A stretch of 64,000 bases of DNA from contig JAHDWP010000012.1 in assembly GCA_023382715.1 (NCBI GenBank), positions 17,709 to 81,708 on the forward strand, given 5' to 3'. The DNA comes from Anaerolineae bacterium (lineage in GTDB: Bacteria > Chloroflexota > Anaerolineae > Aggregatilineales > Aggregatilineaceae). The position numbers and the translations under genes are program-made. This document shows, in pieces, positions 33,958-42,216 of this stretch. Under the pieces are notes generated by a model. That model was given only the letters and a program-made list of their open reading frames with translations. It ran no database searches and was not told the origin of the DNA. Numbering within the stretch: position 1 is the stretch's first letter; the number at the start of each line of letters is the position of its first letter.

Positions 33958-34950
33958 ACCAGGCGCAGTAGCGCGGCGCGGATAGGGGCGCGTGCCGACG
34001 CGCGTGAGCAGCACCGCGCCCAGCCCAACCGCTCCCAGGAGCGTCGTCGCCAGCAGCCCGATCCAGGCCGTGAACCAGGAGACGCTCCACGCGCGCAGCA
34101 GCAGCGACAGCGCCACGCCGCCCACCGCCGCCGCGACCATGCGCGGCTGGCCTTCCAGCCCCACGCGCCGCAGCAAGGCAACGCCGAACGGCCCGGCCAG
34201 CGCCACCCACCCCAGCACCGACAGCGCGCCGATCAGCAGCCAGGCGAGGATCACAACTGGCAGCAGCACCAGCGGCAGGATCAGCAGCAGCGACACGCCG
34301 TAGACGATGGTCAGCCCAAGCGCGACGAGCAAAGTCAGCAGCCCCACCCCCCCGGTGACGAACGGCGCGCGATAGATCGATTCGGACATGCGCACCAGCG
34401 GGCGCGGCACGATAGCCGTCAGCAGCGCGGACAGCGCCCCGAAGAATAGCGAACCGGTGATCGCCGCGCCCGTGCGGAACAGGACGCTGCCTCGCCAGCT
34501 TTCCCAGCCGGAGTTGACCGCATTGCTGAGGCTGGCGCGCCCGCTCTTATCGCATTCCGTGCGCACCTGGCCCTCAATGCGCGCCGCGTCGCTGCGTACC
34601 AGGAGATCGACGCAGATCGTCAGGTCGCCGGTGAGGTGCGCCTCTTCGCCAATGCTCAGATGGTTGGCGACGGCCACCGCTTCACCGCGCACTTCGCCGT
34701 CGAGCGTGATCCGCTCGCCCAGCAGCGTGAGATCGCCCTCCACCACGCTACCCGCTTCCAGGGTAATCGTCTTGGCCAGGATCACCTGGTCGCCAGTGCG
34801 CTGCTCGCCCGCGCTCAACGTGTACGACGAGGCGATCCTGAATCCGCCAAGGTCGTCTGAGCTGCTTTGGCAGCCCGTCACTACGAGCGCCGGCACAACG
34901 AGCAATATCGCGAGCACCAGCTTGCGAGTCGAGGGACGTGGGAAAGGCAT
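33940..34950 (-). CDS. Lipoprotein with bactofilin-like beta-helix and polytopic membrane domain
   Basis: 336 aa from the ATG at 34950, chosen because GAGGA lies 5 nt before it. The signal sequence KLVLAILLVVPALVVTGC has a lipobox VTGC. Residues about 45-130 show beta-helix turns like bactofilin (ITLEAGSVVEGDLTLLGERI, then TLDGEVRGEAVAVANHLSI), outside the membrane. Four or more hydrophobic segments fill the second half (TGAAITGSLFFGALSALLTA; VGLLTLLVALGLTIVYGV; and following). It is the third gene after the ECF sigma and anti-sigma genes, so it is probably under the same control. Its last codons lie in a dispersed repeat. Function unknown; envelope stress structure is a guess. Confidence 0.78.
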   Translation of the reverse strand: MPFPRPSTRKLVLAILLVVPALVVTGCQSSSDDLGGFRIASSYTLSAGEQRTGDQVILAKTITLEAGSVVEGDLTLLGERITLDGEVRGEAVAVANHLSIGEEAHLTGDLTICVDLLVRSDAARIEGQVRTECDKSGRASLSNAVNSGWESWRGSVLFRTGAAITGSLFFGALSALLTAIVPRPLVRMSESIYRAPFVTGGVGLLTLLVALGLTIVYGVSLLLILPLVLLPVVILAWLLIGALSVLGWVALAGPFGVALLRRVGLEGQPRMVAAAVGGVALSLLLRAWSVSWFTAWIGLLATTLLGAVGLGAVLLTRVGTRPYPRRATAPGAPERK

Positions 34951-34980
34951 CGGGTCCTCGCTTCTGCGCATGGGCCGCCG

Positions 34981-35553
34981 CTAGAGCTTAGAGCGCCGGG
35001 CCTGCGCGCCGCGCCCGCCCAGCAGCCGCCAGATCAGCCCCAGCCAGACGATCGTCACAGCGGTCACACCAGCAAACACCGCGCCAAGCAGCGCCGTCTC
35101 GCCGGCGAATGCCTGGGCCTGATCCACCAGGTCGGCCAGCAGGTTCGCCACAGCGCCCGCCGCCGCCAGAATCGTCTCCAACACTGCACCGAGCGCGCCT
35201 GGATCGGTCAGGACGCTGACAATGACGAACAAGATCGCCCACAGCACGGGCACGGCCAGCAACGCCGCCGCGACCAGGCCCAGGGCCAGCCCCACGCTTG
35301 TATGGCGGCGGGCGAATTCCGGCACGCCCATCGCCACCACCGCCGCCATCACCCGGTCGGTGAACCCGCGCGACGGGGCGACGAGCGGCGTTCTGCGCAG
35401 CAGCTCATCGGTCTGGCGCAGCCGTTCCCAGCCGGCGGCGCGCTGGACGCTCTCGCCAAGGCGCGATTGCAGCAAGGCCAGCTCTTCGCCGCTCAACTCG
35501 CCGTCGAGCGCTCGCTGCATCTGCTGTTGGAGCGTCTGGTCATCGTGAGGCAT
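34981..35553 (-). CDS. Anti-sigma factor (zinc-less)
   Basis: 190 aa. The N-terminal 60 residues have the anti-sigma domain style (LQQQMQRALDGELSGEELAL, RLRQTDELLR), but there is no HxxxCxxC zinc motif and indeed no Cys in that part. Three hydrophobic segments follow (GLALGLVAAALLAVPVLWAI; LFVIVSVLTDPGALGAVLE; VFAGVTAVTIVWLGLIW). The start overlaps the sigma gene stop (TGATG), so synthesis is coupled and stoichiometric. Assignment rests on this context plus the N-terminal pattern. It probably holds the ECF factor at the membrane until an envelope signal arrives. Confidence 0.78.
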   Translation of the reverse strand: MPHDDQTLQQQMQRALDGELSGEELALLQSRLGESVQRAAGWERLRQTDELLRRTPLVAPSRGFTDRVMAAVVAMGVPEFARRHTSVGLALGLVAAALLAVPVLWAILFVIVSVLTDPGALGAVLETILAAAGAVANLLADLVDQAQAFAGETALLGAVFAGVTAVTIVWLGLIWRLLGGRGAQARRSKL

Positions 35554-36140
35554 CAGGACCCCTCCATCACGCGCTCGCGCGCGGAAGCTGGCTGCGCATC
35601 CAAATAGTCGGCCAATGTCTGCCGCGCGCGGAACAGGCGGCTCTTGATGGCGCTTTCGGTCGTGTCGAGCATCTCGGCAATCTCAGCGTAGGACATGTCA
35701 TACCAGTAGCGCAGCACCACTGCCAGCCGGTAGTCCGGGCTGAGGTCGGCCAGCATCTCCTGCACTAGCACATTGCGCTCGTTGGTCAGCGCCTCTTCTT
35801 CCGGGCCGGGAATGTCGCTGGTCAGCGCCGGGTGCGGGGGCAGCGGCTCTTCCAGCGACAGCCAGACCAGCCGTCGCCGGCGCAGCCGGTCAATGCAGTG
35901 GTTCGATGTGATCGAGAGCAGCCAGGTCTTGAAAGGTCGCTCCATATCATAGCGATCGAGGTTGGTGTAGGCGCGCATGAACGCCTCCTGCGCCGCATCC
36001 TCCGCTTCGCCTCGCTCGCTCAACATGCGGTAGGCCAGGTTGAACACATCGCGCTCGTAACGCTGGACGAGTTCCCCAAAGGCCTGTGCATCGCCGGCAA
36101 GCGTTCGCTGCACCCATAGGGAATCGCTGTCTTGGCTCAC
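35553..36140 (-). CDS. ECF (sigma-70 family) sigma factor
   Basis: 195 aa with a GTG start at 36140 (VSQDSDSLWVQRTLAGD). An ATG 15 codons upstream lacks homologous sequence. Region 2 runs from FGELVQRYERDVFNLAYRML to FKTWLLSITSNHCIDRLRRR. Region 4 has LSPDYRLAVVLRYWYDMSYA and the HTH DTTESAIKSRLFRARQTL. Both match ECF sigma factors of the RpoE-like groups. It is first in a sigma/anti-sigma/lipoprotein operon. A single-codon overlap (TGATG) links it to the anti-sigma. The target promoter motif cannot be defined from the window. Confidence 0.95.
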   Translation of the reverse strand: MSQDSDSLWVQRTLAGDAQAFGELVQRYERDVFNLAYRMLSERGEAEDAAQEAFMRAYTNLDRYDMERPFKTWLLSITSNHCIDRLRRRRLVWLSLEEPLPPHPALTSDIPGPEEEALTNERNVLVQEMLADLSPDYRLAVVLRYWYDMSYAEIAEMLDTTESAIKSRLFRARQTLADYLDAQPASARERVMEGS

Positions 36141-36223
36141 AAGTTGTACCCTACCTGATCGAGCACCTGGCTCCCCTACTACCATGATATACGCAAACGG
36201 CGCTGGCGTGTTGCGCTTGTGGC

Positions 36224-36318
36224 GATTGGTTTTTGGTTATTGGTGGTTGGTGGCGCGTGACGGACGGTGGAGCCACCCGCCTGACACAACTATCTTCACC
36301 CATAACCAGAAACCAATC
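36224..36318. repeat. Inverted repeat, family C (TTGGTTATTGGT type)
   Basis: Left arm GATTGGTTTTTGGTTAT (36224-36240) and right arm ATAACCAGAAACCAATC (36302-36318) pair with one mismatch around a 61-nt loop. TGGTGGTTGGT and ACCAACCACCA follow both arms. A relative is at 51281-51400. Confidence 0.75.
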
Positions 36319-36335
36319 ACCAACCACCAGATAAC

Positions 36336-36365
36336 TCGACACGCGCCCGCCCTTCGCAGTAGAAT
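36336..36365 (+). promoter_or_regulatory. Promoter of the KARI-like gene
   Basis: TCGACA (36336-36341), 18-nt spacer, TAGAAT (36360-36365). The ATG at 36423 has GGAGG upstream. Confidence 0.6.
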
Positions 36366-36422
36366 GCTCGCTGCGCTGCCGCGCCCTGCCAGGACGGGCA
36401 CCCCCCTGTGGAGGACTTCTCG

Positions 36423-37436
36423 ATGGCCATGATCTACCGCGAGCCAGATGCCGATCTCGCGCTGCTGATGCCGCGCACCCTCGCCGTGCTCGGCTATGGG
36501 CACATGGGCCGGGCGTTCGCGCTGAATCTGCGCGACAGTGCCTTCTCCGTGCTCATCGGCAACCGCGACGACGAATATGCCGAGCGCGCCTACCATGAAG
36601 GCTTCGAAGTGACTTCGCTGGCCGACGCTGCCGCGCGCGCCGATCTGCTGCTCCTCACGCTGCCGGACGAGATCGCGCCCCAGGTCTATCTGCAGGACAT
36701 CGCGCTCAACCAGCGCATGGGCGGCACGTTGGCCTTCGCTTCCGGCTACAACGTCGCCTTCGGCTTCATCGAGCCGCCCCCGTTCGTGGACGTGGTGCTC
36801 GTCGCCCCACAGGCGTTGGGCAGCCGCGTGCGCGAAAGCTACGTGGATGGGCCGGGCTTCCCCAGCATCGTAGGCGTGGCGCAGGACGCTTCGGGCCAGG
36901 CCTGGCCGCGCGTCCTGGCCCTGGCCAAAGCCCTCGGCGCGCTGCGCCAGGGCGCGATCGAGCTGACTTTTCAGCAGGAAGCCGAGCTAGACCTGTTCAC
37001 GCACCAGGCCATCCTGCCGGCGCTGTTCGCCATCCTGCAGACGGCGGTCGAGGTGCTCAACCGTGAGGGCTTCCCCCCCGAAGCGGTGAGCATGAGCCTG
37101 TACCTGTCCGGCGAGCTTGGCGATCTCCTGACCCGCTGGGGCACCCAGGGAGTCCTGCCCACGCTCCAGCAGCACTCGCGCACCGCTGAGTACGGGATGC
37201 TCTCGCGCCTCGAACGCTTCCGCGAGGTCAAGCACCACCGCCAGATGGAATCCGTCCTCGACGCCATTCGGCGCGGCGCATTCGCCCAGGAATGGGCCGC
37301 CGAATTCGCCGACGGCTACCCGCGCCTGGAGACGCTGCGCCGTCAGGTCGCCGGATCGGTCATCGTGCGCCAGGAGGAGCGCGCCTTACAGGCGCTCCGG
37401 CCGGGCGGCGAAAGCGCCCCCGCCGAGCCGGAATGA
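36423..37436 (+). CDS. Ketol-acid reductoisomerase homologue with altered active site
   Basis: 337 aa, ATG at 36423 after GGAGG. The overall plan is KARI class I: Rossmann loop VLGYGHMGRAFALNLRDS (22-39), then LTLPDEIAPQVYLQDI, AQDASGQAW and SRTAEYG. Canonical catalytic residues are changed when aligned to IlvC. The His of FAHGF is S107, the Lys of APK is Q130, D190 is kept, its partner Glu is H194, and the two C-domain Glu ligands are S225 and S229. S252 is kept. Normal dimetal reductoisomerase chemistry is therefore unlikely, and the protein may be a plain NAD(P)-dependent reductase or a binding protein. It converges with a class IV aminotransferase gene. Confidence 0.8.
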   Translation: MAMIYREPDADLALLMPRTLAVLGYGHMGRAFALNLRDSAFSVLIGNRDDEYAERAYHEGFEVTSLADAAARADLLLLTLPDEIAPQVYLQDIALNQRMGGTLAFASGYNVAFGFIEPPPFVDVVLVAPQALGSRVRESYVDGPGFPSIVGVAQDASGQAWPRVLALAKALGALRQGAIELTFQQEAELDLFTHQAILPALFAILQTAVEVLNREGFPPEAVSMSLYLSGELGDLLTRWGTQGVLPTLQQHSRTAEYGMLSRLERFREVKHHRQMESVLDAIRRGAFAQEWAAEFADGYPRLETLRRQVAGSVIVRQEERALQALRPGGESAPAEPE

Positions 37437-37452
37437 GCGCGCCCGGAGCGCC

Positions 37453-38361
37453 CTAGATCGGCTCGAGGTGCGCCTCAGTCCAGGCGTCGTAGCGCGCGCT
37501 CAGGGCGCTGACCAGCGGCCCCACCTGCCCGTCGCCAACCGGCTGGCCGTCAATGCGCGTGATCGGCACCACGCCGCGCCCGCTGCTGGTCAGCATAGCT
37601 TCTGCCAGGCGCGGCACCTCTGCCCTGTGCACGCCCACCGGCTCAACCGGCAGCACTTCCGGCGCGATGGTCAGGATCGCCTTGCGGGCGATGCCCGCTA
37701 GCACGCCCTCAAGCGTCATCCGCAGCGCACCATCGAGCACGCCGTAGAAATTGCTGGAGAATCCTTCCAGCAGCCTGCCATCCGGCCCCACCAGGATCGC
37801 CTCGTACACGCCCGGCGGCAGGCTGTCCCAGGCTGGCTGGCGCACGACCATCCAATCGGTCGTCTTGACGTCCGGGTTCTCGCGCGCCAGCGGCATGGTG
37901 ACCACGTGCGCGCCCTGCCGCATGATCGCTTCTGGCACGGGGTGAAACGGCTCCAGCGCCAGGTACAGCCAGTCTGGATGCTCGTAAGAGACCGTGATGC
38001 GGAACTTGGCGTCGGGGTAACCCGCCTGGCGCAGCAGCTCGCGCAGCGCCGCCCGCAAGCGCCCGCGATCCAGCCGCAGCGGGATATGGACCAGGTGCGC
38101 CGACTGTTCCAGCCGGTCGAGGTGCGCGTCGAACAGCAGGGCGCAATCGCCGTGAAACGTTCGCGCGACCGTGTAGACGCCGCGCGGCTCGCGCCCAACC
38201 GCCTCGGTCAGCGACCGCACCTGGTAGGGCGTGGGCGTCAGATTGCCGGGTGTGAGGATGTAGGTCGGGATCGTCTGGGTGGTTTCGGTCGTCAAGGTTG
38301 TCTGTCCGTCTGTTGCGCTGTCCAGGGCCGGGTGAGAGGGGCTTGCCAGCGGCAGCCCCAC
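37453..38361 (-). CDS. Class IV (BCAT/ADCL-like) PLP aminotransferase
   Basis: 302 aa. The GTG start at 38361 is uncertain; a TTG at 38295 would shorten it by 22 residues. It has GVYTVARTFHGDCALLFDAH, then HLDRLEQSAH, the Lys-bearing segment ENPDVKTTDWMVVRQPA (K in VKTT forms the PLP Schiff base), and LLEGFSSNFYGVLDG for phosphate binding. The fold IV family includes branched-chain aminotransferase, D-amino acid aminotransferase and aminodeoxychorismate lyase; sequence alone does not separate them here. It lies convergent to the KARI-like gene with a 16-nt gap, which hints at branched-chain amino acid chemistry. Confidence 0.85.
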   Translation of the reverse strand: MGLPLASPSHPALDSATDGQTTLTTETTQTIPTYILTPGNLTPTPYQVRSLTEAVGREPRGVYTVARTFHGDCALLFDAHLDRLEQSAHLVHIPLRLDRGRLRAALRELLRQAGYPDAKFRITVSYEHPDWLYLALEPFHPVPEAIMRQGAHVVTMPLARENPDVKTTDWMVVRQPAWDSLPPGVYEAILVGPDGRLLEGFSSNFYGVLDGALRMTLEGVLAGIARKAILTIAPEVLPVEPVGVHRAEVPRLAEAMLTSSGRGVVPITRIDGQPVGDGQVGPLVSALSARYDAWTEAHLEPI

Positions 38362-38412
38362 AATCCGTTCGCGCGCCTGCGCCGAGCCAGCTCGCTTATC
38401 ATACCGCAGAAT

Positions 38413-39240
38413 TCACGGGGCATACACGGCCACGACCGACGGCAGGCGATCGAAGGCCGGGGCGCTCTCCTGGTGAGACGGCGTCTGGATGACCATGCCG
38501 GTGGAGCGCCCCCCGTCCAGCGCAAAGGCCACGTCCAGGTCGAGATCGGGCGCGAGCAGCCATGCCTGCAGGTCCGCCAGGGTAATCAGATTGTGCGTCA
38601 CGCCGAGAACGATACGCCCGGCGCGATCCTGGCCGATCCACGTGCGCCGCGCGCGCTGGTCGAAGCCGTCGCCCTGCGGAGCGAGCAGACCGCCGTGCTC
38701 GATCAGCATGGGGAACGCCTGCACCGCCTGCCAGAGCGCTTCGCCCTGGTAGGGATTGCTCACCAGCGAGCGCACGCGCGCGCCGGCAGCGTCCACTTGC
38801 AGCATCCCCCCAAAGCCGGCGAACGACTGCCCATAAGCCTGTCCATCGCTGACGATCAGGCCCAGGGCGCGATCCGTCTCGTCGAAGAACGCGCCGTTGA
38901 CGAGGACCTGCGCGCCCGGCAAAGCCTGCTGCCACTCGCCGAGTGTGCGCGCCGCGCCAGGGCTGTAGTGCACGGCAAGCCGCGTCACCGCTGGGTCTGC
39001 GCGCACGAGCAGCGCCGCCCCCTGCGCGGATGCAGAGGCGACTGGCAGGGCCATCTCGCGCCGCTCGATGCCCGGCGCGATAGTCGTCCAGTCGCCCACC
39101 GGCGCGCTTGATGCGGGCGGATCGCTCTCCGGCGGGCCGTCCACGCGGGCCAGGTTGCAGCCCAGCAGCGCCACAGCCATCAGCAGGCCAGCGCCCAGTC
39201 CCCTGGCCACGCCGGGCCACGTGCCCAAGCGGTGTCTCAT
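38413..39240 (-). CDS. Phosphodiester glycosidase family (NAGPA-domain) lipoprotein
   Basis: 275 aa. The signal peptide with GLGAGLLMAVALLGC ends in a lipobox LLGC. The NAGPA/DUF2233 domain (about 75-270) has VLVNGAFFDETDRALGLIVS, RTWIGQDRAGRIVLGV and VAFALDGGRSTGMVIQ. The NGAFFD and LDGGRST motifs are diagnostic of the exopolysaccharide and phosphodiester glycosidase family (mammalian uncovering enzyme). It acts outside the membrane, probably on a GlcNAc-phosphodiester or wall polymer. It follows the VWA gene with only 3 nt between stop and start. Confidence 0.9.
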   Translation of the reverse strand: MRHRLGTWPGVARGLGAGLLMAVALLGCNLARVDGPPESDPPASSAPVGDWTTIAPGIERREMALPVASASAQGAALLVRADPAVTRLAVHYSPGAARTLGEWQQALPGAQVLVNGAFFDETDRALGLIVSDGQAYGQSFAGFGGMLQVDAAGARVRSLVSNPYQGEALWQAVQAFPMLIEHGGLLAPQGDGFDQRARRTWIGQDRAGRIVLGVTHNLITLADLQAWLLAPDLDLDVAFALDGGRSTGMVIQTPSHQESAPAFDRLPSVVAVYAP

Positions 39241-39243
39241 AGG

Positions 39244-42216
39244 CTACCTGTCATCATCGTCGTGGCGCGTCCGCCGCCGCTCCAGCAGGCGCGAGGCGAG
39301 CGTCTCATCCTGGCGGGCGCGCTCGGCGGGAGGCCTGGGGATCGGACGAGGGCCGCGCTCCGGGCGCGATGCAGCGGGCGCTTCAGCGGACGGCGGGCGC
39401 GGCGGCAGTGGCGGCGGCGCAATGGGTTCGGGAGGCGGCGCAGCGCCGGGCATTGCTGCCGCTTCAGGGGGCGTCTCCTCGGCGCGCGCCCCACTGGCGC
39501 GGCCCTTCGCCCCAAGCAGGCGCTCGAAGCGCTCGCCCGTCGCGCCGAGATCGGGCTGAGCGCGGCGCAGGCTCAGCCGCGCCCGCGCCCGCGCCACGTC
39601 CTCACCCGTGATAATCAGCCGCCGCACGGCCACATCCAGCGGCAGCAGAAGCAGCGCCGTCAGCACCAGGTACGCCCAGACTGGCTGCGCGGCCCGCTCC
39701 TGATCCAGGTTGTGGGCGAACGCGCCCGCCGGATTCTCCCGCAGCGATCCTCCGCCGGTGATCGCGGCCAGGTCGCGCAGGTAGTCGGCGGGCGACTGAT
39801 CCAGCGTCCCCGCGCCGCCCAGCGCATACTCCGCCGAATAACCGAGCACCCAGCCCGTCGTCTGCATGACCGATTGCGAAGTCACGGAGTTGGTGCCGGG
39901 CGCGGTGCTGCCCGCCACCGTGATGAAGTAAGCGCCCTCGCGCGCCAGGCCGAGCGCGGTCTCGTAGCGGCCCGGCGCGGTCTGCTGAAGGGTGAGCGTG
40001 GTCGTCAGCAAATCGCTGCCCACAACGGCTGCCTGCATCACCAGGCCGTTGAGGAAATCGCCCCGGCTGTCGCGCGCGTCCACCGTCAGCACGGCCTCTT
40101 CGCCGCGCTCGACCACGCGCGCCTCCACAGTGCCGGTGCCGCCCTCGGTGATCGTCCAGCGCACCGCCTGGTTCCAGAAATCGGCATAGCCATCCCAGGT
40201 CACCCAGTCCGCCGCCCAGCGCGAACTGGCGTCGGACGTAAAAGCCGCCGCGCGCCCCAGGCCGTACTGCCACACGGCCAGGATCGGGTCGTCCTGCGGG
40301 CCGCGCAGGATGACCGTCGCCGTGTCCTTCTCGGTCGTGGCCACATAGCCGCGCAGTTCGGGCGTGCCGGTCAGCGCGCCCACAATCGGGTGCCGCGCGA
40401 CAATCGTCGGGACGAACGGTTCTTCCGAGATGTAGGAGCGGGTCGCCAGCAGCGTCTCCGCCGTGAAGATGGCCGGGATGGTGGAAATGTCGTAGGCCAG
40501 GTGAAACAGGCCACCGCCGGCAGCGGCCACATCCACGAGCCAGGGCGCGTAGTCCTGCCCGATCGCCACGACCGACAAAGTGACGCCGTAGGTCTGGTTC
40601 ATGTGCGCAACTGTGTCCGCAATGCCGGTGGGGTCTGCGCCGCCGTCGGTCAGCAGAATGATGTGCTTCAGCTCGGACGGGTCGCCGCGCAGCACCTGAT
40701 CCGCCGCCAGCACGCCCTGGTAGATGTTGGTGCCGCCGCCCGGTCGCAGCGAGCCGACCAGGTCGCGTAGCCGCTGGCGATTGGCCGCGTCGCCCACTTC
40801 CTGGATGTCCAGCACATAGTAGGCGCTGACATCGAAGGACAGCACGCCCGTCCGGTCGTTGTCGTTGAGCAGGTCGAACGAGCGCACGACCGCTTCCTTC
40901 GCCAGCTCCAGGTTGGAAACGCCGCCCGCGCTGGAAAGCTCCATGCTGCCCGACCGGTCAATGACGAACAGCAGCGTCAGTTGCGGCACGCGCTCCTGGT
41001 CGCGCAGGCGCATCTCAACCGGCAGCGTCTCCTCCAGCGGCGTCTCAAAGTAGCCGCCCACGCCGTAGCTGTTCGGCCCACCGATCACGGCCAGCCCGCC
41101 GCCCAGGTCGCGCACGTAGGCTTGCAGGGTCTCCATGCGCTCCAGCGAAAGTTCAGTGGCCGAGACGTTCGCCAGGATCACGCTGTTGTAGCTGCTCAGC
41201 GCGGCCAGGCCAATCGGCAGCTCGCGCGGGCCGCGCACGTCCACCTGCAGGCCCGACTCGGCCAGGACGGCCCGCAGCGTGGCGATCTCGCGCTCATCGG
41301 AGGTCACCAGCAGGGCGCGCGGCGGCCCGCTGACCTGGGTGAAGGCTGCCAGGCGGTTGTTCTGGTAGAACGTGTCCGCGCCGCGCGGCTCGATGATCAC
41401 CTCGAAGTCAATGAACCCGGCCTGGGGGGCCACCACGTCGAAGACCTCACGGGTGACGCCGGGCTGTAACAGCACTTCGCGCTGGTGCACGATCTGCCCG
41501 CGCGAGAGCACGCGCACTTCCGCCGCCGTGTCCGGGCGGTTCGCGGCCAGCGAAGCCGTCAGGCTGAAGCGCTCGCCCTGGTTGACCGTCGCCGGCACGT
41601 CCACGCCGGCCACCAGCACTTCGGGGCCAGCAATCTGCTGGGCGGGGTCTTCGGGAGCCAGCAGCACCGTATCCACCTGGACGTTAGTCGCTGCTGCCAG
41701 CCGCGCCACTTCTTCAGCGTCGCCCACCGTCGGCCTGCCATCGCTCAGAATCACCATGCGCCTGGCCGCATCCGCGGGGAACAGGGCCAGCCCCAGGCGC
41801 ATGGCCTCGGCCAGATCGGTGTTCAGGCGCACGGGGTCAGAGCCGATCTGCACCAGTTCCAGCCGCCCGGTGATCGGCACCTCGACCAGCGCATCCGCGC
41901 CGAAGACGATCACCGCCGCCTGGTCGTCCGCGCCCATCGCTGCGGCGGCCTGGCGGACGTATTCCACCGCCGCGCTCTGCTGGGCCGGCGACACGCTGTC
42001 CGACACGTCCAGCAGGAAGACGACCGCCAGCTTATCCGCCGCGCGATGCACCTGTGCCCCCGCCAACGCCAGCACCAGCAGCGCCACGATGAGCAGGCGT
42101 AGCAGCAGGCTGGCCGTGTCGCGCCGCCGGCGGTAGGCCAGGCGCGGCCAGCCGGCGACTGCCAGCGCGGGCAGCAGGAACAGCAGCAGGAGAGCGAGGG
42201 GGGTTGTGAAGCTCAT
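39244..42216 (-). CDS. Large von Willebrand/BatA-like membrane protein
   Basis: 990 aa from the ATG at 42216, whose ATGA overlaps the preceding stop. The N-terminus has two transmembrane helices, then a VWA-like domain with D70-V-S-D-S. A segment like glutamine-amidotransferase domains follows, then a second VWA domain with a canonical MIDAS DRSGS near residue 419. The C-terminus has one transmembrane helix (PVWAYLVLTALLLLPLDV) and a Pro/Ala/Arg-rich tail. VWA domains bind ligands through Mg2+. It is the third-to-last gene of the large operon. Partner of the BatA-like protein next to it. Confidence 0.88.
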   Translation of the reverse strand: MSFTTPLALLLLFLLPALAVAGWPRLAYRRRRDTASLLLRLLIVALLVLALAGAQVHRAADKLAVVFLLDVSDSVSPAQQSAAVEYVRQAAAAMGADDQAAVIVFGADALVEVPITGRLELVQIGSDPVRLNTDLAEAMRLGLALFPADAARRMVILSDGRPTVGDAEEVARLAAATNVQVDTVLLAPEDPAQQIAGPEVLVAGVDVPATVNQGERFSLTASLAANRPDTAAEVRVLSRGQIVHQREVLLQPGVTREVFDVVAPQAGFIDFEVIIEPRGADTFYQNNRLAAFTQVSGPPRALLVTSDEREIATLRAVLAESGLQVDVRGPRELPIGLAALSSYNSVILANVSATELSLERMETLQAYVRDLGGGLAVIGGPNSYGVGGYFETPLEETLPVEMRLRDQERVPQLTLLFVIDRSGSMELSSAGGVSNLELAKEAVVRSFDLLNDNDRTGVLSFDVSAYYVLDIQEVGDAANRQRLRDLVGSLRPGGGTNIYQGVLAADQVLRGDPSELKHIILLTDGGADPTGIADTVAHMNQTYGVTLSVVAIGQDYAPWLVDVAAAGGGLFHLAYDISTIPAIFTAETLLATRSYISEEPFVPTIVARHPIVGALTGTPELRGYVATTEKDTATVILRGPQDDPILAVWQYGLGRAAAFTSDASSRWAADWVTWDGYADFWNQAVRWTITEGGTGTVEARVVERGEEAVLTVDARDSRGDFLNGLVMQAAVVGSDLLTTTLTLQQTAPGRYETALGLAREGAYFITVAGSTAPGTNSVTSQSVMQTTGWVLGYSAEYALGGAGTLDQSPADYLRDLAAITGGGSLRENPAGAFAHNLDQERAAQPVWAYLVLTALLLLPLDVAVRRLIITGEDVARARARLSLRRAQPDLGATGERFERLLGAKGRASGARAEETPPEAAAMPGAAPPPEPIAPPPLPPRPPSAEAPAASRPERGPRPIPRPPAERARQDETLASRLLERRRTRHDDDDR

